A stretch of DNA of 64,000 bases from Gracilaria gracilis (GCA_030374805.1 JARGSG010000014.1:558001-622000), one strand, 5' to 3'. Positions 1 to 10,339 are shown, counted from the first letter of the stretch. The notes: generated from the sequence alone by a model not told the origin. Made by a program: numbers and translations.

Positions 1-476
1 TCTTCTTTTACTGTGTGATAACCTTTCGGGACAATCTTCGACATAAACATAATGTTACATAATGGCATGTTCTGACGACTAGTAAGGCTCACTACAACAA
101 GAGAACTCTTGACAAGTTGTGCAGCGGTTGTATCCTTTTCTCTGGTAATAAGGCCTGACAAGGGTTCTCGCAGCACATATTAGGACAAGAGGTTAAACGT
201 TGTCCCGATACTGTAGCCCCTGCCGATCTTGTAAAGCGCGCGAGGGTATCTTTATTGGTCATTTGTTGTTTGAAGGGGATCAAAGGAAAAAAAATTGTGC
301 CTGAGGTAAAGTTTATTAACCTTTACAGTAGATACCATCGGTATGGGTGCAAAAAATACAGCCCAAAAGGGCGCAAGAACTTTCTACCAATATCCCCGAA
401 GCGACCTCCTTTGTGCCTTACAACGTATAGGGAATGGAAGTTCCCTTCGGAAAGCTCGCTGCCCGAAAACGAATGA
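1..476. other. unassigned DNA at window start
   Basis: No reading frame here looks like a conserved protein, and no RNA gene or clear repeat is visible. It lies upstream of the LINE fragment and could be more of the same element, too decayed to read. Nothing else can be supported. Confidence 0.4.
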
Positions 477-925
477 GCGCGTTTAGAGCTCTACATTGAC
501 GATCCACGCCTTTCAGAGACTCTAGTTGGTATTGATGTAACGATCGTTAGTCCCAAGACAACACCCCATTTGGTGTCAGCTGCCAAAGAAGCAGGCGACG
601 CCGCCACAAAAGCCGAAAAGGCAAAGCGAACGAAGTACCAGCAACTATGCCAACCCAATAGTGTGCGCCTCTCCCCGTTTGGGTTTGACATTCACGGCGG
701 TGTAGGGCACGACGGAAAAGCTCTCGTACGTGAGCTCGCCGAGTTCACCAGCACGCTTCGGGGTACAAGCCCATCGCTGGAATACAACGCTCTCCTGCTC
801 CGCTTGGAGCGAACCGTTCTCCAATACGCAGCCGCTGCTGTAAACCAGAGGCGCGTACTGCCGACAACGTGTTGTCAAGGCCCCCTCGTTACGCCTTAAA
901 TAAAGTCATCATCATCATCAATAGC
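477..925 (+). mobile_element. 3' end of a LINE-like non-LTR retrotransposon (type A)
   Basis: An open frame without a usable ATG runs from 477 to the stop at 897-899. It encodes the C-terminal tail often seen in reverse-transcriptase polyproteins of protist and animal LINEs: a GIDVTIVSP stretch (about 528-554), an alanine-rich AAKEAGDAATKAEKAKRTKY helix, then a SPFGFDIHGGVGHDGKAL stretch. Directly after the stop comes AATAAAG and a (TCA)n triplet tail ending near 922, as expected for a LINE 3' end that finishes in a microsatellite. The RT and endonuclease domains are absent, so this is a 5'-truncated, dead copy. The family assignment is inferred from remembered motif patterns, not from a search. 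The tail unit differs from the (GAA)n tails at 25-26 kb and 46.7 kb. Confidence 0.6.
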
Positions 926-1577
926 CAATATCTCCCACAGCATATTCCTCTACGTTATCGATCCGTATTTTGAGTTCATCAATGTAACCATATTGCCGGT
1001 AACGACCTCACCACTTGGAAGGTCCAAAGATTGTCTCCAAATACCACCGGTACCTTTGATAGTTCCTGCGACAAAGAAAGACCGATACCTAAACATTTCA
1101 GTCCCATCTTCGAGACCGCGACATCACGTAAAACAAGTCGTGCTCTCTGTGCTCTCAAGGGTTCACCGCGATACAGGACTCTAACCGCTTTCATAAAGAT
1201 TTCGCGATGCAATCTTGGAAGTAACTTTGGTAGTCTACTTGTTGGTTATCCCAAAAAGGAACTCATCAGAAGGGTGTAAATCTTCAACAAAACCGGTTTG
1301 TAAAGCAAAAAAAAAACTGCAGGGATATTCTTCAGGACTCTTCCCAGTTTTACGGACACGCGAAACCAGAATCGACGTTGTGGTCTTAACATCACAAATC
1401 ACGGAGTAGACGTGAATCAGTTTCAGCTTGAGGGGTGCGTTCTACACAGTCAGTAATAAAACCTTTAAAAATGAACCGGCTGCAAACTGTGCCGAAGTTC
1501 TGAGTCAGATTTTCGACTACACTAACGAACGTAGTGTACTCTGACGCAGGGGCAAGTTATAGCCCATGCCGAGAGAT
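926..1577. other. unassigned intergenic DNA
   Basis: About 650 bases between the LINE tail and the stop codon of the Tudor-like gene. Short overlapping open frames exist on both strands (for example 979-1212 on the minus strand), but none has an ATG, a neighbour relation or a motif that makes it credible. Confidence 0.4.
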
Positions 1578-2330
1578 TCAGGCAACTGGGCGCCAAAGCC
1601 TCTCATAGAGCATCACGTGCTCGACAACGCCATCGTTGAAGTTGAGCACATGTCTTCCATCGGATAGTTTGCCGGATACGACTGCAATCCTCCATTCCTG
1701 ATATGTAACAGAATACACCTCAATTTGATCGCCCATGATATCTCCTGGTAGCTCGAAGGATTCTGCTTTAGGATTCATAGTTGTGGGCTCATCACAAACA
1801 GGGAGATCTAGCTTCATACCAATTCCTTCTTTGGGATCCCCTTTAACTCTCAAGCCAAGTTCATCGACACTCTTTAAGCTAACGACAGCGTTTATATGAG
1901 CATATTTTTGCTCCAATCCATGATTCAACTCGATTGCATCAACCATTCGAACACCCTGCTTGTAAACGTTACGCCCACACCCTGACATCGTGAATGGGTC
2001 CTGGACAGTCTTTTCCTCACTGCAGACCTTCTCAAGAAAATCAACACGCTCTTTCTGCCGCGGACTTGGGTTCAACGGGGCGACGGAATTGATTCTATCG
2101 ATATCTTTCAATACATCTTGCACATCTGCAGAAACAAACCCTGATTCCCTACAAATCTCACATACCTTTTTGTACATAGATCGGATTGACCGGGACAAAA
2201 ATGACATTGCTTTTGTGTTCGAATTGGCCAGTCGACAAGTTGCATAAAGCATCTCCGAGAGTTGTGGAGATAGGCAAGCGGATTCATACATAGATTTCTC
2301 TGCTTGTTTTGCAGGAGAAGTAGAACACAT
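1578..2330 (-). CDS. Tudor-like domain protein, otherwise unknown
   Basis: A 250-residue protein; the ATG at 2330 has an in-frame stop two codons upstream, so this is the start unless a 5' exon is spliced on. I do not recognise residues 1-195. The last 50 residues (about 198-248, from GDQIEVYSVTYQEWRIAVV to EHVMLYERLWRPVA) have the Tudor/Agenet pattern: a short barrel with alternating aromatic and hydrophobic strands, a central H-V-L-x-F-x-D-G turn and a closing L-x-x-E-x-W. Such folds usually read methylated lysine or arginine on histones or other proteins, so a chromatin role is an inference. A similar module occurs in the bromodomain protein at 39.9-42.1 kb. No signal peptide or membrane segment is visible. 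The next gene (2583-3104) lies on the same strand 252 bases upstream. Confidence 0.55.
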   Translation of the reverse strand: MCSTSPAKQAEKSMYESACLSPQLSEMLYATCRLANSNTKAMSFLSRSIRSMYKKVCEICRESGFVSADVQDVLKDIDRINSVAPLNPSPRQKERVDFLEKVCSEEKTVQDPFTMSGCGRNVYKQGVRMVDAIELNHGLEQKYAHINAVVSLKSVDELGLRVKGDPKEGIGMKLDLPVCDEPTTMNPKAESFELPGDIMGDQIEVYSVTYQEWRIAVVSGKLSDGRHVLNFNDGVVEHVMLYERLWRPVA

Positions 2331-2582
2331 GTTTCACTTGAATCGATGATATTCTTGGTTGATTGCTTCGAATCTCGAAACTTTCGACTGTAGAGCACAC
2401 GAACCAAATTGAACAATACGCCGAGGGTGTATATCCGCTCTGAATACCTTGTGACACTTGCAAACACGGGCAAGAAGAGAAAGATCAAGATTGGCGAGAC
2501 AATTGGGGTTCTCACAGAACTCAGAAGCATCAAACGGACTGAAGAAGTTGTATGAAACGTAACGCCTTACTTTTCATAGCGG

Positions 2583-3104
2583 TTACGCACGCCAGCGAGA
2601 AGCGGCCGCAGCGGCGTTAGCAGCCGCAGCAGCCGCTGATGTTAGCTTGTGAAATTCAGCATCTACGGTGGTCTTCTGTTTGACGGCTTTGTCGAGAAGC
2701 TCGTCAATTGTCGAGCCGTTAGGTTTCCCAGGTCCAATATAATCTCGATCACGCATGTGAAGAATATCTCTCTCCTCTATGATCTTCTCCAAATTGAGTA
2801 GCATGGTACTTATGGTGTCGAAATCCTTTCGTGCCCGAGCGGCTTCGTAAGGAACGTAGAGCGCATTTTCACTGATAAAGAATATGAATGTATGAACTGT
2901 TAGTGAAAGGAAAAGAATCAATGTTAGGTCAAACTCGTGGACGCCATGCTCTTACATTTTGTTTAGAAAGTCGTCAATGGCTTTTTTAAGGTCACCTATT
3001 GCGCGGAGAATTGCGGAGGCTTGCGAATGATAGCGTGGGGGTACTGGTTGGGGAACAGAAGATTGGCGTGATGGAGCTTGAGCTTGGCTGCTTGGGCGAG
3101 ACAT
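2583..3104 (-). CDS. small helical protein, two exons, unknown
   Basis: Reading across a short intron gives a 145-residue protein. Exon 1 is 3104-2956 and starts MSRPSSQAQAPSRQ. The intron is 2955-2872 (84 bases), with donor GTAAGA and acceptor ATCAG. Exon 2 is 2871-2583. Without splicing, exon 1 would stop directly after the junction, and the splice restores a continuous helix (LKKAIDDFLNKIENALYVPY). The N-terminus is rich in Ser, Gln and Pro; the rest is predicted helical and ends in an alanine-rich tail. The size and coiled character are like small Mediator or tethering-complex subunits, but I see no diagnostic motif and give no name. The exon structure is more certain than any function. 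Confidence 0.6.
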
Positions 3105-3261
3105 TGGGAAAATACTGCACAAAATGTCGAAGAAGAAGGTGAACGAGTAGTATTATAGAACAGAAACAATCAATCTGTAGGATCATTAGAGATCATGATC
3201 TAGAGCTAGCGGTTCTTCACTCGACAACAGGCCGCAAACCCTTCGGGTAGAGCTATCACGG

Positions 3262-3273
3262 GAGGAAAAAAAA
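3262..3273 (-). terminator. RNA polymerase III terminator of tRNA-Val
   Basis: On the minus strand a run of eight T residues (the plus strand shows eight A at 3266-3273) begins about 11 bases after the tRNA 3' end. T-runs of four or more are the standard pol III stop signal. Confidence 0.7.
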
Positions 3274-3283
3274 CTTGTGCTCG

Positions 3284-3357
3284 TACTTTCGCCGAGGCTC
3301 GAACTCGGGACCTCTAGCATGTGAGGCTAGCGCTCTAACCAACTGAGCTACGAAAGC
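3284..3357 (-). tRNA. tRNA-Val (anticodon CAC)
   Basis: The 74-base minus-strand sequence folds as a full cloverleaf. The acceptor stem is GCTTTCG with CGAAAGT (first pair G-U) and the discriminator is A. TA at positions 8-9 is followed by the D-arm GCTCAGTTGGTTAGAGC, the anticodon arm CTAGC-CTCACAT-GCTAG and the T-arm CCGAG-TTCGAGC-CTCGG. The 7-base anticodon loop puts CAC at 34-36, which reads GUG valine codons. A-box (TAGCTCAGTTGG) and B-box (GTTCGAGCC) promoters are intact. There is no intron and no encoded CCA. It sits between the small helical gene and Elp6. Confidence 0.93.
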
Positions 3358-3529
3358 CTTGCTTGTAATTCTCAAATGTTTTAGAGAGATTTATACGAAG
3401 TTGGTAACTTTGATCCTCAACGGGTCAGGAACTGCGAGAATCCCCTAGATCAGAGATACGACTCGTAAACATTGCGGTGTGTGTGTGTTTGTTTCAGCGA
3501 TTGAACGACGTCGCGAGCGAGCATCCTAA

Positions 3530-4243
3530 ATGGACTTGACCAACGTTAACACAAGCATTCCTGATCTCCTTCAGCGGCCACCGAATCAGAACATTTCCAA
3601 TCTCACCCTAATACGTGATTCAACCGACGCAGCCGACGCCCTTCCTTTACTGCACCATCTTGTGCGCGCACTCGCCCTATCGAAGCAGCTTCCCCGCTCC
3701 AAAATTCTGTTCCTTACAACCAACTCAAGAGCCCAGATTCCTACTAACTCAGAACTATGTCGCTTTCCGTTTCTAACACGGGCATCCCAAGTTGCCTTTT
3801 CGCACTCCACACCTTGTGATCCGTACACGGTCTTCGAAGACGTGCATGAAGAGCAAGCCAAATCTGATGTGACCAAAAACTTTTTACGGTTTATCTCCGC
3901 CTCTGTGAACAAAACAAATCCTCAGGTGCTTGTCGTTGAGTGCATTCATGCCTTAGAGATGGTTTTTTCGGTCGATGTCGTTCCATTTATAAAGAGTCTC
4001 ACATGTGTGAATGGAGCGCTCTCCGTGATCCTATCCGCCCCGGTTCAGTGTGGGATAGATGACCACATCGCTACTCTCGCTGACATGGCAGACACCGTAA
4101 TAGATTTGAACAATCTGCAGACAGGTTATGCTCATGATGTCGATGGCAACATCTCAGTCGTTAAGCAGCAAGGCAAATGGCAGCTCCAAGCCAAACCTCG
4201 TCGATATAAGGTGACAGAACCCTCCTTCAAAATCTATTCATAA
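3530..4243 (+). CDS. ELP6: Elongator complex subunit Elp6
   Basis: A 237-residue protein, close to the usual Elp6 length. Elp4, Elp5 and Elp6 form a RecA-like hexameric ring in Elongator, which modifies wobble uridines (mcm5U/ncm5U) of tRNAs. The middle has hydrophobic strand stretches typical of a degenerate RecA fold (KILFLTTN, VLVVECIHALEM, LSVILSAPV), with no Walker A motif, as expected for Elp6. The C-terminus LQTGYAHDVDGNISVV followed by RRYKVTEPSFKIYS matches the remembered Elp6 pattern (T-G-[FY]-x-x-D-V-x-G, then Y-K-[IV]). Elp5 is the main alternative. The ATG at 3530 is the first in frame. The stop lies only 10 bases from the convergent Tsr1 stop. Confidence 0.65.
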   Translation: MDLTNVNTSIPDLLQRPPNQNISNLTLIRDSTDAADALPLLHHLVRALALSKQLPRSKILFLTTNSRAQIPTNSELCRFPFLTRASQVAFSHSTPCDPYTVFEDVHEEQAKSDVTKNFLRFISASVNKTNPQVLVVECIHALEMVFSVDVVPFIKSLTCVNGALSVILSAPVQCGIDDHIATLADMADTVIDLNNLQTGYAHDVDGNISVVKQQGKWQLQAKPRRYKVTEPSFKIYS

Positions 4244-4253
4244 CAAAACTACC

Positions 4254-6353
4254 TCATTCTATAAGTTTTGGATACACTCGTTTGTACAATGTCATGCATA
4301 TCGTATCATGATGCAACACCACGTTATCAAACACGCACTTCATATGTCCATGAGTTCCCACTGGCTCCAAAATATGACCGGATCTTCCCAGTTTTGTCCA
4401 AAGTTCTACAGGCTTAAACCATCGCACATCATCAGCGTTGAAGAACATAAACCGTGCAACAGATCGTCGCTTCTGTGTCTTGAAGGGGTATCCAGTGATG
4501 ACGATTCTCTTCAAAATGATCCTATCTACATCAGCTCCAAGCGCGCTTCCGGCGGCAATTATCGCACCATTACGATGACACAACAGGGCAGGAGCTGGCG
4601 CATAGATCGCGGGTCCGTAATATGAAACCACCGTGTATCTTCCATGTTGTAAGTACCGTTCCATCTTATGTTTATCAGAGTTGGGATTGTTCTCTGAAAA
4701 CATTGGCCGTCCTTCGAATCTCACAAACCCGCAGTGCATTTCTAGGCGAGTTTTCGCTTTGGTGATTGGTGCGTTTTCCTCGTCATCAACGCGCTGGACA
4801 CCAAAGTGGACAACACTTCTTCGATTCTCATGTCGCAGCATTCCGGAGGCCACAAGTGGTGCCTGATTAGATTTCAGCATAAAAGCGATACGCTCTTGGA
4901 TCTCTTTCGGTACTGACTTCAATTCGACATATACTTTCGTTCCACTCTGTGCAAAGTTTGATCGCTCACTCCCCGCCGATGCCATCTGACCATCTTCCCT
5001 TGCGCGTCCCAGTACTTTCTTTCTCGTGGCGGCAAGATTGCGGAACTGAAACAGGCTTGCATATTCTTGTGGAAGCTGTTCCTTCGGGTCCCATTCGCCA
5101 GTGCGAAGTGATTTGAGACCCCGGTATCTCGCAAAACGCACGCGTGCTGGCTGGTCTATAGGTACATCAACTTCATCTGGGAACTCGGTATCTGTTTTTG
5201 CTGCCTCACGAAGTCGTTTAAGCTCTTCTTCATCAACAGATAACTTCTCATCATCCATTTCGCTGAGTTTGTCATCCGGGGTTGCTTCGATCATGAACTC
5301 CTCTTGTTCAAGTTCATTCTCTGCGCGCTCTTCAGCCTCCAAAGTTTGATCATAGTGTTTGGCCAGCCCCTCGGTTTCGTCCTCATCCTCTACTTCCTCA
5401 CCGACCATTTCGGGAGGCCAAGTTTGCTCTCCCATCATTTCATCAACCTCGCCCACGCTCTCGACTGGCTCGGCTTCCATTTCATTACGCTCGCTAAGGA
5501 CTGTACCATTTCTGCAGTCCATGATTTTATTAACGGCGAAAGAGCCGAACCCAGTAATATGAAGCAATTCATTCGCTGATAAACCGCGTCCGCGTATCCA
5601 GCCACACAGCGTTAGGCTAGCACTAGGGACAGCAGTTGTTTCATCCGTCAGAGCTGATTCGACTCTCATGTATCCGTATCGCGAGCGCCAACTTACAACT
5701 CGTGGAGACTTGGCGAGTATCCGACGCAGGGCGCTCTTGTTTCTTGCCACATCTTCACCTGACATGGAAAGCGAGAATTGAATCGGTCTTAGGGTGTGAT
5801 CTTCGCCCAAACTCTCGGCGGCTAGCTGACGTCCTCGCAGTTTGCGTAGCACAGGGTCATCTGCACCATCACCAAGAGCAATAATATGCATGGAAGGCAT
5901 ACCCTGGGATCTCATAGCTCTAAGCAATTCAATACTTTCCATATCCATATCGTCCCGCCCTGAAAAGACTAGTAGCATGATATCAGCCACTTTAGCCAGG
6001 TCCAGAGCGGCAATGAGCACCTGCCTTTGCGTTTTCCCCTCTCTTGAAAGAACGTAGGAATCTAATGGCTGTGCAGATTTCTCCATCTCCGTGGAATGAA
6101 TGGTAGAACAAAGCGCACGCATGTGATCGTCTCGAGCACCGCAGACCGATAAAATACCAACTAGAAGCGGCGGCTGAGACTGTTTTGCTCGTCTTGCGGC
6201 TTTGGCGGCAGTAATAATCTCTGTTCGAAGTTGAATTCTACGTGCCTTCTTGCGTTGTAGCTTGGATACACCAGTGGGGGCTGCATACTTCTTCTTGAGC
6301 GCTTGAGTGGGTTGTACTCTTCCGTGAGCACGGCGTGTGCGACGAGACCCCAT
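4254..6353 (-). CDS. TSR1: Tsr1, pre-40S ribosome maturation factor
   Basis: A 699-residue protein, slightly shorter than fungal and animal Tsr1 (about 790-800). Tsr1 is a GTPase-like, nucleotide-free relative of Bms1 that binds cytoplasmic pre-40S particles and blocks premature translation-factor binding during 20S rRNA processing. The basic N-terminus (GSRRTRRAHGRV) fits the family. A degenerate GTPase domain follows, then an AARP2CN-type segment (about 245-285, with SANELLHITGFGSFAVNKI), a long acidic linker rich in Glu and Asp (about 300-390), and the conserved C-terminal DUF663 barrel (CGFVRFEGRPMFSENN, GRYTVVSYYGPAIYAPAP, GYPFKTQKRRSVARFMFF). No P-loop GxxxxGKS is visible, which separates Tsr1 from Bms1. 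The ATG at 6353 lies 605 bases from the divergent ribonucleotide reductase start. Confidence 0.92.
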   Translation of the reverse strand: MGSRRTRRAHGRVQPTQALKKKYAAPTGVSKLQRKKARRIQLRTEIITAAKAARRAKQSQPPLLVGILSVCGARDDHMRALCSTIHSTEMEKSAQPLDSYVLSREGKTQRQVLIAALDLAKVADIMLLVFSGRDDMDMESIELLRAMRSQGMPSMHIIALGDGADDPVLRKLRGRQLAAESLGEDHTLRPIQFSLSMSGEDVARNKSALRRILAKSPRVVSWRSRYGYMRVESALTDETTAVPSASLTLCGWIRGRGLSANELLHITGFGSFAVNKIMDCRNGTVLSERNEMEAEPVESVGEVDEMMGEQTWPPEMVGEEVEDEDETEGLAKHYDQTLEAEERAENELEQEEFMIEATPDDKLSEMDDEKLSVDEEELKRLREAAKTDTEFPDEVDVPIDQPARVRFARYRGLKSLRTGEWDPKEQLPQEYASLFQFRNLAATRKKVLGRAREDGQMASAGSERSNFAQSGTKVYVELKSVPKEIQERIAFMLKSNQAPLVASGMLRHENRRSVVHFGVQRVDDEENAPITKAKTRLEMHCGFVRFEGRPMFSENNPNSDKHKMERYLQHGRYTVVSYYGPAIYAPAPALLCHRNGAIIAAGSALGADVDRIILKRIVITGYPFKTQKRRSVARFMFFNADDVRWFKPVELWTKLGRSGHILEPVGTHGHMKCVFDNVVLHHDTICMTLYKRVYPKLIE

Positions 6354-6958
6354 TGTGAGCTGTTCAGGGTCGTCGAGATGAAAGTGCTACCGCCCTTGCC
6401 GGAGAATTCAGTGTTTACGGCAGATGTTCATAGACAATTCGGACCTTTTGAGTGGGAAGTTCCGGCAAATTTCTAGATAGATACTCAAGATTCTATTTAC
6501 CAAGGGCTAGAATGAAGAATTCAGAAAGAACAAACAACGGCTAACTGATCCTTCCCGTCGCCGCCGATGAAGAAGAGGGACAGATTCCGGTTGGCGATTC
6601 GAGGACGTGTACAGCAATGCATGGTACCTCTTGGTAAATTAAGACGGTCCGTGTTTAATTGCTGGCTGGGTGGTGGATTTGGTGATTTCCCGCGAATTCT
6701 AGCGCGCGAACCGAAACCGCAAGTGCAAGAGCGCCTTGGCCAATTCCTGCTCCAATGCTCCCCCCCTCAAAAGCTGTCGTGAAGTTGTGCCAACCTTTCC
6801 AGTTGCCTTTCCCTCCATCTTCTCCCCATCTTGACGCAATTGTAGCGACAGGTATTCAGCAAGTATAACTTCAAGCCTCCCCTTCACATTTTGCTTCCCG
6901 GCTTTGCGGCTTTCTCTGCGCATAGATTCAGTTACCGTTCTTGTCCTGTCTGTATCAA
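6354..6958. promoter_or_regulatory. shared upstream region of TSR1 and the RNR large subunit
   Basis: A 605-base region between two divergent start codons (6353 minus, 6959 plus). It must hold both promoters. I see no protein-coding frame with an ATG that deserves a call and no confident TATA box. Short pyrimidine-rich stretches precede the RNR ATG, where an open frame using a TTG codon at 6941 is not a plausible start. Confidence 0.5.
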
Positions 6959-9367
6959 ATGGAGCGCCAGGTTGTTAAACGTGACGGTAGGCGTCAGCCT
7001 GTCAAGTTTGATAAAATCACTGCCCGAATCAAGAAGCTGGCTTACGGACTTGACCCAATCGTTGACGTAACTGAAGTCGCTCAGAAGGTTTGCACTGGTG
7101 TGTATAATGGAGTCACCACTTCGGAGCTTGACGATCTTGCAGCAGAGACTGCGGCATACATGTCAACCAAGCATCACGACTACTCACTTCTCGCTTCTCG
7201 CATAGCTGTGTCAAACCTGCACAAGAATACACTGAAGGGCTTTTCGGAGACTGTTGAGAAGCTTTACACTTATGAGTTGGCCCTCACCAATACGCCGGCT
7301 CCCCTTATCGAGCAAAATGTTTATGAGTTTGTTATGGAGAACCGGGATACTTTGGACGACGCTATCATATATGACAGGGATTTCTCATACGATTACTTCG
7401 CGTTCAAGACTCTCGAACGATCTTATTTACTTCGTATTGACCGTAAGATTGTTGAGCGTCCACAGCACATGCTTATGCGTGTTGCAGTTGGAATTCATGT
7501 TGGGAACCTGGAAGCTGTTTTGGAAACATATGATGCCTTGTCCAACAAGTACTTCACACATGCCTCCCCAACTCTGTTCAACGCCGGTACCTGTCGTCCA
7601 CAGTTATCTTCTTGCTTTCTGTTAACTATGACTGAGGACTCGATAGAAGGTATTTATGACACTCTGAAAAGATGTGCTGTGATCTCCAAGTCCGCAGGAG
7701 GAATAGGTCTTTCGATACACAACATTCGAGCCACCCGGTCCTATATCAGAGGTACGAACGGTACTTCTAACGGAATTGTACCAATGCTTCGAGTCTTCAA
7801 TGACACTGCCAGGTATGTGGACCAAGGAGGTGGAAAACGAAAGGGTGCCTTCGCTATTTACTTGGAACCGTGGCACGCAGATATTATGGATTTCTTGGAT
7901 CTTCGCAAGAACCATGGCAAAGAAGAACAGAGGGCACGTGATTTGTTTTATGGTCTCTGGGTCTGCGACCTGTTCATGAGGAGAGTGGAGAAAGATGAGA
8001 ATTGGAGTCTTTTCTGTCCAAATGAATCCCCTGGTCTCGCCGACGTGTTTGGCGAAACATTTGATGAACTATATGAGCGATACGAGAAGGAAGGTCGTGC
8101 CAGGGTGGTCCTACCAGCACGTAAGGTTTGGTATGCAATCCTTGAGGCTCAGATCGAAACTGGTACTCCGTACATGTTGTATAAGGATGCCTGCAACCGA
8201 AAGAGCAACCAGCAGAACCTCGGCACAATTCGTTCTTCAAATCTTTGCACCGAGATCATTGAGTATACTGCCCCCGATGAGGTTGCTGTATGCAACCTGG
8301 CGTCAGTTGCTTTGAATAAGTTTGTTGTTGTCCCGGAAGACGGCTCGAAGCCGTACTACGACCACAACGCTCTACGACGCGTTACTAGGATGGCTACAAA
8401 GAACTTAAACAAGATCATTGACATCAATTTCTATCCGGTCGAAGAAGCTCGCAACTCTAATCTTCGTCACCGACCAATTGGGATCGGCGTTCAGGGTCTC
8501 GCAGACGCCTTTATTCTGATGCGAATGCCTTTTGAAAGTGAAGAGGCTCGTGAATTGAACAAGGAAATCTTTGAGACGCTATACTTCAGTGCTGTTGAAA
8601 CCAGTTGTGAGATCGCTTCCGAAGTCGGTACATATGAAACTTATGAAGGATCTCCGATATCAAAGGGTGTGTTCCAGTTCGATATGTGGGATGTACAACC
8701 CACGTCTGGAAGATGGGATTGGAATGAGCTGCGAAAGAAAGTCTTGATTCATGGTGTGCGTAATTCTTTGCTTGTAGCGCCAATGCCGACCGCATCCACT
8801 TCTCAGATCCTCGGTAATAACGAGTGCTTTGAGCCTTACACTTCAAACTTGTACACTCGCCGCGTTCTATCTGGTGAGTTTTGCATCGTTAACACGCATT
8901 TGGTGAAGGACCTTCAGAAGCTTGGTTTGTGGAACGCCGCTATGAAGAACCGAATTGTCGCTGCGAACGGTTCGGTTCAACATATTCATGAGATTCCACG
9001 CGAAATCAAAGAATTGTATAAAACAGTATGGGAGATCAGTCAGCGACGTATTATTGATCTTGCAGCCGACCGCGGGGCATATATCGATCAGTCTCAGAGC
9101 ATGAACATTCACATCGCCGCCCCGAACATTGGAAAGCTCAGTTCAATGCATTTCTACGGATGGAAAGCTGGTTTGAAGACTGGATTGTACTACCTTCGAA
9201 CTAAACCCTCCACAGATGCAATCAAGTTTACACTCTCCCCCGCCGACGTGGATGCTGCAAAGAAGGCAAACAAATCCAATGTCCACATTATTCCTTCAAA
9301 GAAGATTGAAGAGGCTTTGGCCTGTTCGATTGATAATCCGGAGGCTTGTGTAAGCTGTGGTAGTTGA
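6959..9367 (+). CDS. RNR1: ribonucleoside-diphosphate reductase large subunit (class Ia)
   Basis: An 802-residue protein that reduces ribonucleoside diphosphates to deoxy forms with the small R2 subunit. The N-terminal ATP-cone (residues about 1-90, [16 protein letters not shown]) is the allosteric activity site. The barrel has the redox cysteine in QLSSCFLL, the specificity-site loop ([15 protein letters not shown]), the catalytic N-x-C-x-E in SSNLCTEI and the partner cysteine in VAVCNLAS. The [19 protein letters not shown] stretch follows, and the radical-transfer tyrosine pair appears in TGLYYLRT. The C-terminal tail ends CVSC-GS, the swinging dithiol that re-reduces the active site. All key residues are present, so it should be active. 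An ATG at 6959 is the first real start. It is convergent with the plastid membrane protein gene at 9581. Confidence 0.97.
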   Translation: MERQVVKRDGRRQPVKFDKITARIKKLAYGLDPIVDVTEVAQKVCTGVYNGVTTSELDDLAAETAAYMSTKHHDYSLLASRIAVSNLHKNTLKGFSETVEKLYTYELALTNTPAPLIEQNVYEFVMENRDTLDDAIIYDRDFSYDYFAFKTLERSYLLRIDRKIVERPQHMLMRVAVGIHVGNLEAVLETYDALSNKYFTHASPTLFNAGTCRPQLSSCFLLTMTEDSIEGIYDTLKRCAVISKSAGGIGLSIHNIRATRSYIRGTNGTSNGIVPMLRVFNDTARYVDQGGGKRKGAFAIYLEPWHADIMDFLDLRKNHGKEEQRARDLFYGLWVCDLFMRRVEKDENWSLFCPNESPGLADVFGETFDELYERYEKEGRARVVLPARKVWYAILEAQIETGTPYMLYKDACNRKSNQQNLGTIRSSNLCTEIIEYTAPDEVAVCNLASVALNKFVVVPEDGSKPYYDHNALRRVTRMATKNLNKIIDINFYPVEEARNSNLRHRPIGIGVQGLADAFILMRMPFESEEARELNKEIFETLYFSAVETSCEIASEVGTYETYEGSPISKGVFQFDMWDVQPTSGRWDWNELRKKVLIHGVRNSLLVAPMPTASTSQILGNNECFEPYTSNLYTRRVLSGEFCIVNTHLVKDLQKLGLWNAAMKNRIVAANGSVQHIHEIPREIKELYKTVWEISQRRIIDLAADRGAYIDQSQSMNIHIAAPNIGKLSSMHFYGWKAGLKTGLYYLRTKPSTDAIKFTLSPADVDAAKKANKSNVHIIPSKKIEEALACSIDNPEACVSCGS

Positions 9368-9580
9368 AGCGTTGAACGACTGAGCTTACATTTTGATAAC
9401 AAAGATGTATCTTTTTAGTGCTTGAGCGCGAGTAGTTAATGACAAGTAAATTGCTTCAATTCACATTCGTTCCCATTGCAATAAAAGCCGAAGCCGCTTA
9501 GCATTTTCGGGATGATTGCATAGAGAGACTCCGCTGAGTGGTATTCCGCGTTGATCCGTAAAATAAAGGACACGGGGTTC

Positions 9581-10339
9581 CTAACTGTTACCAAACAGCT
9601 TTTCAAGGGAATCAACTCCGCCGGGAGGTGCATCACCATCAGACGGATCCTTTGTAGGGGGTGATGGCCCTGCAGAAGGTCCACTGGCGGAATCGTCCTT
9701 CGGTTTGTTTCGCTTCTTGCCATCCTTCTTTCCTTCGTCCTTTCTAACAGCCCTTGGATCGATGAAAGTACCAGTGAGCTTGATTTCTTCTTCCATATCC
9801 TTCCTCTCTTGTTCCTTGATCCAATTCTCCCACATAACGCCACCCCGATAAAGGAGGTAAATTCCACCAACACTAGCAGTGGCGGCCCAAAGCGCTTGCA
9901 TATTACGGAACCATTGAGTTGCCACCTCCCATTCTTCAAGCTCCATGATTTCTTGCTCGGCTTCCGATAATTGTGTAGTCTTCCTTCTTCGTAGTTCGCG
10001 CTCACCGACGTAGTCCTCACGCTTGATGCCCAGCATTTCAAGCGGGATAGGTTGGTTGGATCGAGTTTGAGCCGCATCCGTAGTTGCAGCGTGTACAGGA
10101 CGCGCTGGGTTGAATGAGAACGTTTTTATATTTGCAAGGTTTGAAGAACCTACTGCAGTGCTTGCCATGACAATAGCCATCTTCATCCAGTTGACTTTTC
10201 TTGGTGGAGTTCTTTGGGACATTACATAGCGCGGCCTTGGCTGGGTGTTTGACCTATTTTGACTCGCACATCCGGCGTCCAACGTTCGGTTCCGAACCAG
10301 CAAAGCCCTTGATGTTGGCGAAAGTATGAAGGCATTCAT
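9581..10339 (-). CDS. plastid-targeted membrane protein, unknown function
   Basis: A 252-residue protein. The leader MNAFILSPTSRALLVRN carries the early phenylalanine typical of red algal plastid transit peptides, followed by a basic and Ser/Thr-rich stretch. A weak hydrophobic segment lies near residues 51-68 and a clear one near 146-165 (LWAATASVGGIYLLYRGG). It is followed by WENWIKEQERKDMEEEI and TGTFIDPRAV, then a charged, Lys/Pro/Asp-rich tail. One or two membrane spans with a stromal or cytosolic charged tail is the likely layout. Land plants have small inner-envelope proteins of unknown function with a similar core in my recollection, but I could not check this. The start at 10339 is an ATG and is the first in frame. 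Confidence 0.65.
   Translation of the reverse strand: MNAFILSPTSRALLVRNRTLDAGCASQNRSNTQPRPRYVMSQRTPPRKVNWMKMAIVMASTAVGSSNLANIKTFSFNPARPVHAATTDAAQTRSNQPIPLEMLGIKREDYVGERELRRRKTTQLSEAEQEIMELEEWEVATQWFRNMQALWAATASVGGIYLLYRGGVMWENWIKEQERKDMEEEIKLTGTFIDPRAVRKDEGKKDGKKRNKPKDDSASGPSAGPSPPTKDPSDGDAPPGGVDSLEKLFGNS

Noticed and set aside
979-1212. Minus-strand 77-codon frame with protein-like composition
   Set aside because: It lacks a supported ATG and recognisable motif, and lies between LINE debris and a gene end. A weak resemblance to polymerase-type element fragments was too thin to name.
6941-6958. Earlier start for the ribonucleotide reductase
   Set aside because: The codon at 6941 is TTG. The ATG at 6959 gives the normal family N-terminus.
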